Assembly (NCBI GenBank): GCA_947584955.1
Contig: CANPWS010000060.1
Coordinates: 1-7,830, forward strand
Direction of reading: 5' to 3'
DNA: 7,830 nt
From: an uncultured Bacilli bacterium
Lineage (GTDB): Bacteria; Bacillota_I; Bacilli_A; RF39; UBA660
Below are positions 1 through 5,600 of the stretch, piece by piece (the stretch's first letter is position 1; each line of letters opens with the position of its first letter). The notes beneath the pieces were generated by a model. That model made no database searches. It worked only from the letters and a program-made list of their open reading frames with translations, and was not told where the DNA came from. A program made the translations under genes and the position numbers.

Positions 1-16
1 AGGCTACAAAAGAGTA

Positions 17-31
17 TAAAGAAAGTATTTA
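17..31 (+). repeat. 15-nt direct repeat, copy 1
   Basis: TAAAGAAAGTATTTA occurs here and again, identically, at 495-509, 478 nt downstream. This copy overlaps the possible end of an upstream gene. The other lies in the predicted 5' leader of the first Esx-like gene. Flanking bases match only loosely. The role is unknown. Confidence 0.5.
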
Positions 32-113
32 AAAAATCGAATATTCATTTATATTTTTATATTATATTAATTTAATTTTTTTATAAACTGTAAAAAAAGT
101 GTCTAGTCTAATC

Positions 114-128
114 ATTAAACCGTTTAAT
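114..128. promoter_or_regulatory. Operator-like palindrome
   Basis: Two 7-bp arms, ATTAAAC and GTTTAAT, are perfect reverse complements around a single C at 121. With a one-base bulge the pairing extends to 111-132. It is a possible binding site for a dimeric regulator. No promoter elements are evident next to it, and the AT-rich background makes a chance palindrome possible. Confidence 0.25.
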
Positions 129-318
129 TGATATTATGATAAGAAGGTAAATATTTGTTGGATTTATCCTTAAGTGAATCCTCATTGAATTTTCTATTCC
201 TATAAGAAACCGAGAGTTTACTAATGTAATATTTTCTGTATCATATTTTAAAAGTTTTTTAAGTTAAAACAGCAAAAAAATCTAGTATTAAGATTGTGAG
301 GCAAAAGTCATAAAAATC

Positions 319-331
319 GTTTATAATAAAC
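319..331. promoter_or_regulatory. Operator-like palindrome (GTTTAT-A-ATAAAC)
   Basis: This is a perfect 13-nt palindrome with 6-bp arms around A325. It shares a GTTT/AAAC core with the palindromes at 114-128 and 380-387, though with the half-sites in the opposite order to both. It may be a regulator site. No direct evidence of function is visible. Confidence 0.2.
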
Positions 332-437
332 ATGAGATTCATTCTATTCGAGTAATTTGTTTTGTACATCTCATATTACAAACGTTTTAATATATAAAGT
401 TGTTTTACATCAATTGTAACACAATACGATTTTAAAA

Positions 438-458
438 AAATAATAAAATTTATTATTT
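438..458. promoter_or_regulatory. Perfect 21-nt palindrome abutting the Esx operon promoter
   Basis: The 10-bp arms AAATAATAAA (438-447) and TTTATTATTT (449-458) are exact reverse complements around A448. The right arm overlaps the first three bases of the predicted -35 box at 456-461. A protein bound here would cover the -35 hexamer, so it is a candidate operator. It is made only of A and T, so chance origin is a serious alternative. Confidence 0.3.
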
Positions 459-484
459 ACAACAAAAATTTAATATGTTACAAT
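456..484 (+). promoter_or_regulatory. Sigma-A promoter with extended -10 for the Esx-like operon
   Basis: A -35 box TTTACA (456-461) is followed after 17 nt by a -10 box TACAAT (479-484). TG at 476-477 plus one base makes an extended -10. Transcription would start near 491, giving a leader of about 73 nt that carries the second copy of the 15-nt repeat and an AT hairpin just before the ribosome binding site. Confidence 0.6.
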
Positions 485-494
485 TTAATTAGGG

Positions 495-509
495 TAAAGA
501 AAGTATTTA
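495..509 (+). repeat. 15-nt direct repeat, copy 2
   Basis: This is identical to 17-31 (TAAAGAAAGTATTTA). It lies just inside the predicted transcript of the Esx-like operon. Confidence 0.5.
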
Positions 510-520
510 CTCAAAAGTTA

Positions 521-539
521 AATATTTTTAAAAAATATT
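521..539 (+). promoter_or_regulatory. AT-only hairpin in the leader of the Esx-like operon
   Basis: AATATTTTT (521-529) and AAAAATATT (531-539) are perfect reverse complements around A530. They sit 11 nt before the strong AGGAGG at 551-556. The RNA hairpin would be weak because it contains only A-U pairs. It could modulate translation or mRNA stability, or be a product of composition. No sequestration of the ribosome binding site is visible. Confidence 0.25.
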
Positions 540-563
540 AATTTAAGAGAAGGAGGAAATGAG

Positions 564-848
564 ATGGCATTAGGAAACTCAGCAATAGAAGATGCGAGGG
601 CAACTATGGGGCATATTGTTCAAGCAAATCAGGCAATTCAACAAGGTTCAGATACTTTTAAAAGTGTAATGAGTAATGGAGATTTTACTAAATTTGCTGG
701 AGATACTTCGTTTGGTAGTGAAACACAAGAAAAATTAACTAAGGCTTTACAGGGTATTAGTAAGTTTGGTTCTAGTGTAGAAAGTTTAAATCAGAGAACA
801 AATGCTTTTTTGGAACAACAACAACAATTAAATAATTCAAGATATTAA
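564..848 (+). CDS. Esx/WXG100-like small protein, candidate type VII secretion substrate
   Basis: A 94-aa protein without signal peptide or membrane segment. The ATG is set by AGGAGG at 551-556, seven bases upstream. The sequence reads as two amphipathic helices (about residues 5-36 and 50-91) around a Gly/Asp-rich turn, which is the length and shape of WXG100 (EsxA/YukE) proteins. Members of that family form helical-hairpin dimers exported by T7SS. Strict W-x-G is absent and there is no tryptophan at all. The equivalent spot carries F44-A45-G46, with another F-G at 50-51. The C-terminus is glutamine-rich (Q85-Q88) and ends in tyrosine. The next gene follows after 21 nt, so the pair is co-transcribed. 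Placement near yukD and essC supports a role as a secreted substrate or partner. The assignment rests on size, predicted fold and context rather than on a diagnostic motif. A T7SS chaperone or partner protein of the small-helical type is the main alternative. Confidence 0.7.
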   Translation: MALGNSAIEDARATMGHIVQANQAIQQGSDTFKSVMSNGDFTKFAGDTSFGSETQEKLTKALQGISKFGSSVESLNQRTNAFLEQQQQLNNSRY

Positions 849-869
849 TAAAGAAAGGATGTGTAATTA

Positions 870-1214
870 ATGGCAACATTTAGTTCATTAGAAATAAAAA
901 ATCAAGCTGGAAGAGTAGCAACAGAAACTTTGGTAATGAATAGTGAATGCGGAAATGCTTCTTCGAATTGTGCTACTATGGCTGCATTGATAAGAAGTGC
1001 TGGAGATGATTCTTCTGCTACATTAGCAAGTGATTGGGATTCGCTTTCAAATGCATTTAAACAATGTGGTAAGGTAATAAATGATTGCGGAAATAAAATG
1101 AAGTCTGCATTAAATAAATATGCATCAGAGACTCAATCTAATGAAACAACAACAGCAAGTGAAACTGCTCAAGTTTCAGACGAATTTAATGAGTTAGCTT
1201 CATATTTTGATTAA
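870..1214 (+). CDS. Esx-like small protein with twin C-x6-C motifs, candidate T7SS substrate
   Basis: A 114-aa protein with no signal peptide. Translation starts at ATG 870, with AAAGGA at 854-859 as ribosome binding site. Two helical stretches (about 5-42 and 54-86) flank a turn rich in Gly, Asp and Ser (44-51). W56-D57-S58 lies where WXG100 proteins have W-x-G, with Ser in place of Gly. Four cysteines form two C-x6-C motifs, C27/C34 on helix 1 and C66/C73 on helix 2. Pairing C27 with C73 and C34 with C66 gives the same midpoint, residue 50, as expected of an antiparallel hairpin cross-linked by two disulfides or holding a metal. Cysteines are uncommon in Esx proteins. The tail (87-114) is Thr/Ser/Glu-rich and ends in a short amphipathic FNELASYFD segment, possibly an export signal. 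The standard YxxxD/E pattern is not present. Together with the preceding gene it may form a heterodimeric Esx pair. The family is assigned by architecture and context. Confidence 0.62.
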   Translation: MATFSSLEIKNQAGRVATETLVMNSECGNASSNCATMAALIRSAGDDSSATLASDWDSLSNAFKQCGKVINDCGNKMKSALNKYASETQSNETTTASETAQVSDEFNELASYFD

Positions 1215-1343
1215 TAATTTTTAAGGTAGATTTTAATAGTAGTTAAGGTTGGAATAATTTTGTATTAATTGTAAATTTATTATTAATTTAAAATTAAGTG
1301 TAACAAGAAAAAAATCTATAATTCAAAATTAAGTTTTAAAATG

Positions 1344-1381
1344 CAAAATAAATAGATGTGTGTCAGCATCTATTTATTTTG
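1344..1381 (+). terminator. Hairpin terminator after the Esx-like pair
   Basis: A perfect 15-bp inverted repeat (1344-1358 with 1367-1381) encloses an 8-nt loop, TGTGTCAG. The 3' arm is T-rich (ending CTATTTATTTTG), so this is a credible intrinsic terminator although no long T-run follows it. The A-rich 5' arm could let it act in both directions. The last three bases of the stem are the start of the next promoter's TTGACA. Confidence 0.7.
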
Positions 1382-1407
1382 ACATAATTTATAAAATGTG
1401 TTAAAAT
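1379..1407 (+). promoter_or_regulatory. Strong sigma-A promoter for the transglutaminase-like gene
   Basis: A consensus -35 TTGACA (1379-1384) is followed after exactly 17 nt by TAAAAT (1402-1407), with an extended TG at 1399-1400. Start of transcription is expected near 1414, leaving a leader of about 24 nt that contains the ribosome binding site. The -35 box overlaps the 3' arm of the preceding terminator. Confidence 0.75.
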
Positions 1408-1437
1408 ATAACTACTTTTTTGAGGGGGGAAAATAAA

Positions 1438-2271
1438 GTGAAACATTTTAAAACAGGAATTTCAGCTGCATTAATAACTACATTGATGTTATGTGGCGTG
1501 CCAAAATATAATTTTAAACAAAATTATAAAAAGATTGTTAGTTATAATAGGTATACTTATTCTGAAGATTTAGATATTTATTATGATTTTTTAGATGAAT
1601 ATGCAAATTATATCAAAGGACTTAATTTAAGTGACATTGAAATTATATTTAAATTAATGAGTGATATTTGGTATGAAATTGATGGTTATGGTAAACCATC
1701 AGAAACAGTTATTGGCATCTATAATTTATCTTTTATGAAAGAAGGAGTAGGTGTATGCACTAGTTTTTCTGATGAATTAGCAAATAGATTAAATAAAATA
1801 AACTGGAGATATAATGCAAGGAATATAATATTAGATAATATTGAGGGAAATAAAGATATAACTATTGAAAAGGTAGATATTGATCGTCCATATATAGAAA
1901 CTCAAAATAATAGTGACATACCTACTTTAGAAGATAGTAAGCATGTAGCAACAGCGGTAGATTTACCTGATAAAAATGTAACTTTAGTAATTGATGCTAC
2001 CAATTTAATGATTGGTGTATTAAAAAATGGAAAAGTTTATATGTTTAATACTTCTGGATATTTTTTTGACTATGATTTAGAAAAAAATTATAAATGTACA
2101 GATTCAAATTTATTTGAAGTATTAAGTTGTTATTTTCAATCATTTACTTGTAGTGAAGATGATATTAGTGATTTAGAAGAAGTTTATGGAGTAGATTGTC
2201 AAAAAGAGGCTACTGAATCAATTGAAAGCATACCAAGATTTCCAAAAAAATTATCAAAAATTTTAAAATAA
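1438..2271 (+). CDS. Exported transglutaminase-like cysteine enzyme
   Basis: A 277-aa protein read from GTG 1438, which lies seven bases after AGGGGGG (1423-1429). A TTG at 1420 in the same frame overlaps that ribosome binding site and is unlikely to be used. Residues 1-5 are basic and 6-21 hydrophobic, giving a signal peptide or N-terminal anchor. C19 follows L-M-L, a poor lipobox. The core fits the transglutaminase-like (papain-fold) superfamily: nucleophile C107 in GVGVCTSFSDELANRL, H169 in HVATAVDL and D186 in LVIDATN, in the usual Cys-His-Asp order. The 61 residues between Cys and His include a hydrophilic insertion (about 133-166). Four more cysteines lie near the C-terminus (C220, C231, C238, C254). 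Family members are mainly peptidases, with some cross-linking enzymes. The substrate here is unknown. It has its own promoter and terminator between the Esx-like pair and the yukD-essC operon, so it probably acts outside the membrane, perhaps on T7SS substrates or the cell envelope. The fold is fairly sure, the function is not. Confidence 0.7.
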   Translation: MKHFKTGISAALITTLMLCGVPKYNFKQNYKKIVSYNRYTYSEDLDIYYDFLDEYANYIKGLNLSDIEIIFKLMSDIWYEIDGYGKPSETVIGIYNLSFMKEGVGVCTSFSDELANRLNKINWRYNARNIILDNIEGNKDITIEKVDIDRPYIETQNNSDIPTLEDSKHVATAVDLPDKNVTLVIDATNLMIGVLKNGKVYMFNTSGYFFDYDLEKNYKCTDSNLFEVLSCYFQSFTCSEDDISDLEEVYGVDCQKEATESIESIPRFPKKLSKILK

Positions 2272-2311
2272 TAAATATTATTCTATATTGTATTTTTAAA
2301 ATTTTAAAAAT

Positions 2312-2354
2312 AAACTATTTTTCTTAAAAGTCCTATTGAAAATAGTTTTTTTTT
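2312..2354 (+). terminator. Intrinsic terminator after the transglutaminase-like gene
   Basis: AAACTATTTT (2312-2321) pairs perfectly with AAAATAGTTT (2339-2348). A nine-T run (2346-2354) starts in the 3' arm and continues past it. This is a standard Rho-independent terminator. Confidence 0.8.
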
Positions 2355-2364
2355 ATATTAAAAT
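2336..2364 (+). promoter_or_regulatory. Probable promoter of the yukD-essC operon, overlapping the terminator
   Basis: TTGAAA (2336-2341) and TAAAAT (2359-2364) are separated by 17 nt. The -35 box lies at the loop and 3' arm of the terminator, and the spacer contains the T-run. Start would be near 2371, about 16 nt before the ATG of yukD. The ribosome binding site there (GAGTGG, 2377-2382) is only four bases from the ATG and is weaker than those of the neighbouring genes. Confidence 0.5.
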
Positions 2365-2386
2365 ATTAATAGAATAGAGTGGTTAT

Positions 2387-2641
2387 ATGAAAAATAAAAT
2401 TAACGTTGATATTTTAGTTCCTAATATAAATCAAACATATAATTTATTTATACCTGTTAATAAGACAGTTGGTGAAGTAGTTAAATTAATAAATAAGGCT
2501 ATTAATGATTTAACAGAAGGTGAATTTCCAATAAAAAATGATTTAACTTTATTAGATATAAATACTTGCACAATATATAATTTTGATTACAGTGTAAAGG
2601 ATAATAAAATAAAAAATGGAACAAGATTAGTTCTAATATAA
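2387..2641 (+). CDS. yukD: YukD/EsaB ubiquitin-like type VII secretion protein
   Basis: An 84-aa soluble protein with a ubiquitin-like beta-grasp pattern. Strand 1 is about residues 4-11 (INVDILVP), strand 2 about 17-23, and a helix with the V-G-E-V-V-x-L-I-N-K pattern runs about 28-42. Later strands follow, and the protein ends in the hydrophobic VLI strand typical of YukD/EsaB (family members are about 80 aa). There is no C-terminal GG, so it is not a conjugated modifier. In staphylococci and Bacillus the homologue is a cytosolic component or regulator needed for T7SSb activity. It is 16 nt upstream of essC and shares its transcript, the classic pairing. Start ATG 2387 has only a weak ribosome binding site. 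The family call is strong given the fold pattern and the adjacent essC. Confidence 0.85.
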   Translation: MKNKINVDILVPNINQTYNLFIPVNKTVGEVVKLINKAINDLTEGEFPIKNDLTLLDINTCTIYNFDYSVKDNKIKNGTRLVLI

Positions 2642-2657
2642 AAAGGGTGTATATTAA

Positions 2658-5600
2658 ATGAAAATAATTTTACAAGAAAAAGATAAATTACGCAGTTTTA
2701 ATTTAACAAAAGAAGTAATAGGGAATTTTTGGATTAGTGATTCTAATAAAAATAATATTGTTAATATAGAGGCTGATGATGGAAAATGGATATTAAAGAG
2801 TAATATTGACTATAAAATTTTAAAAGATGTTAATTATAAAGAAAAAGAATTATTGACTAATATTAATCAATTAGAGTCCATTGAACTTATAGAATACCTA
2901 TCTTTTTATATAATTGAATTATTAACCAATAAAATATACAAGATTTATTGTATGCCATTTTACGATAATTCTTTAATTCAGTTAGTTATAGATAGAAAAA
3001 ATACAAAAAATATAGTTATTGGAAATAATAAAAGTGCTACAATTAATTGTTCTAAAGAATATTTCTCAAAAGAACAAATTGTGATAGATTTTCAAGAAAC
3101 ATATTGCACAATAAAAAACAATAATTTAGAAATTCCTATGTTTATAAATAATATTATTGAAACTGAAAAGATATTATCTAACGGAGATATGGTTTTTATT
3201 GATGGAATAATTATTTATATAATAGGTAATCTTTTATTAATAAATAATCCTAATAATTGTCTTTTTTACGATTCATTAAAACTTGCTAAAAGAATACTTC
3301 CTCAAAATAAAGATATTGATTATCAAAGTGAGTCAGAAGTTTTTGTTGAAGCTTTTAGTAAAAGTGAGTATTTTCAAAGGCCTCCAAGATTCAAAAGAAT
3401 GATAGAAAAAAAATCTTTTGATGTTGATCCACCAACTCAATCTGAAAAAGAGGAAGAAATGCCAATAATATATACTATTGGGCCAATGATGTTAATGGGA
3501 GTGACATCATTGATAAGTGGATTAGAAGCTATTATGAATGTTGTAGAAGGTAAAAGTAGTTTTAAAGAAAATATGGCGCCTATAATAACTTGTATAGCAA
3601 TGTTAGGTAGTATGGTACTTTTTCCATTTTTACAGTTAATGTACAAAAAATTTGCAGACATAAGAAAAGAAAGAAAGCGTAGAAAAAAATATAAAAAGTA
3701 CGTAAATAAGAAAAAAGAGGAGATACTTCAAGAAATAGAAATACAAAGACAAATTTTGATTGAAAATAATTTACCATTAGATGAGACTGCTAGAATAATA
3801 TTAAATAAAGGTAGACTTATTAGGAATAGGAAAATTGAAGATCCAGATTTTTTAAGTGTAAGATTAGGCATAGGTACTGTAAAACCCGAAATTGAGATTA
3901 AATTGCCCGAGGAACATTTTACTATGGATGAAGATAATTTAAGGGATGTTTACCAGGCTATGTTTGATGATATAAAAAATATTGAGAATGTACCTGTTAC
4001 GGTAAACTTAATTAATAATAAAATTACGGGTATTGTTGGTGAATATAATTATGTAAAAAACTTTATAGATGGCTTTATGTTACAAATTTTGGCATATCAT
4101 AGTTATGATATGTTAAAAATCGCAGTAATATCAAGTAATGAGAAAAAAAATACTTGGGAAAAATATAGAAATATACCTCATTTTTGGAATAATGAAAAAT
4201 CTTTTAGATTTATGGGTATAAATGCTGATGATGTAAATAGTGTATCTAATACATTAGTGCAAATATTAAATGAAAGATATAATAATGACGAAGATGAAGA
4301 CAAAGATAAAGATAAAGATAATCAACAAAATGCTGAAAAATACAAAAATTATAAAGAATATTATCTAATAATATCTGATGAAGTAGATTATTTAAAAAAT
4401 ACTACAATATTTAATGAATTAATTAATAAAAAGACTAATTATGGGTTTAGTATGGTAATAATTACTGATAAAGTGGATGAATTACCCAATGAGTGTACGA
4501 ATTTTATAAATATAGCTCCAAATAATAGTGGATTATTTGAAAATGAATTATTATCAACTAATCAAATTTATTTTGAACCGGATATTCCGAATTTTAATTT
4601 GAATCCTTGTTATATTAGTCTATGTAATATTCCAATTGATGTTTCAGAAGGAAAATTTGAATTACCAAAACAATATAGTTTTTTAGAAATGTATAATGTT
4701 GGAAGTGTAAAGCAATTGAATATTCGAAACAAATGGAAAAATAATAATCCAATTCAAAGTTTAGCAGCACCGGTTGGAATTAATGAACGTGGAGAATTAT
4801 TCAAGATTGATTTACATGAAAAATATCATGGACCACATGGTTTAGTAGCTGGTATGACAGGTTCAGGTAAATCAGAGTGGATTATAACTTATGTACTTTC
4901 AATGTGTATAAATTATCATCCTGATGAAGTACAATTTGTACTTATAGATTATAAAGGTGGAGGGTTAGCAGGAACTTTTGAAAATAAGGAAACAGGTTTT
5001 GCTATTCCACATTTGGCAGGGACTATTACCAATTTAGATGTTGCTGAGATAAATAGAAGTTTAGCAAGTATAAATAGTGAATTGAAAAGAAGACAAGCAT
5101 TATTTAATAGTGCAAGAGATAAATTAGGTGAGAGTAGTGTAGATATATACAAATACCAGCGTTGGTATAGGGAAGGTAAAATAGATGAGCCAATAAGTCA
5201 CTTATTTCTTATTAGTGATGAATTTGCCGAATTAAAAGCACAGCAACCTGAGTTTATGGATGAGCTTATTTCTACTGCTCGTATAGGGCGTAGTCTTGGG
5301 GTGCATTTAATATTGGCTACACAAAAACCTAGTGGAGTTGTTAATGAGCAAATTTGGTCAAACTCAAAGTTTAGGGTTTGTTTAAAGGTTCAGGAACCGG
5401 CGGATAGTAAAGAAATGATTTTAGTTCCAGATGCTGCATACTTAAAGGAAGTTGGTAGATTCTATTTGCAAGTTGGTTATAATGAGTTCTTTGCAAAAGG
5501 GCAATCAGCTTATGCGGGTGTTCCATATTATGAAAGTGATAGGCATAAAAAGGCTGTTGATACTGAAATTGAATTTGTAAATAATATAGGTGATATATTT

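Larger units (their letters stand above)
1..475. other. AT-rich non-coding region upstream of the Esx-like operon
   Basis: I see no convincing gene in this stretch. A short open tail in frame 3 (3-32, ATKEYKESI then TAA) could be the C-terminus of a gene lying mostly outside the window, but nine residues cannot establish this. A rival frame-1 tail runs to 75. The rest is rich in small inverted repeats: a quasi-palindrome at 111-132, a 7-bp stem with an 8-nt loop at 160-181, a palindrome at 319-331, a 7-bp long-range stem pairing 332-338 with 368-374, and AAACGTTT at 380-387. These may be operators, parts of a structured RNA, or chance products of the base composition. No tRNA, rRNA, CRISPR or insertion-sequence end is visible. 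Confidence 0.6.

Noticed and set aside
1..75. C-terminal tail of an upstream gene (frame 3 to 32 or frame 1 to 75)
   Set aside because: Two frames are open and neither has enough residues to recognise. Recorded only as a possibility.
332..374. Riboswitch-like stem (ATGAGAT with ATCTCAT)
   Set aside because: It has only 7 bp, a 29-nt loop without recognisable conserved motifs, and lies upstream of the predicted transcription start.
1290..1334. Direct repeat AAAATTAAGT at 1290-1299 and 1325-1334
   Set aside because: Ten AT-rich bases are easily repeated by chance in this region, and nothing else supports a function.
1420..1437. TTG at 1420 as start of the transglutaminase-like gene
   Set aside because: It overlaps the AGGGGGG ribosome binding site and would have no site of its own. 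GTG 1438 is correctly spaced and puts the basic-hydrophobic export segment at the very N-terminus.
1483..1497. Possible lipoprotein signal (LMLC, C19)
   Set aside because: The residue before Cys is Leu rather than Gly, Ala or Ser, so it does not fit a lipobox. A signal peptide or uncleaved anchor is more likely.
3437..3777. Reverse-strand open frames inside essC (also at 4949-5152, 6728-6925, 6993-7196)
   Set aside because: They lie opposite well-supported EssC domains and read as low-complexity hydrophobic sequence. Frames of this size are expected antisense to AT-rich coding DNA.
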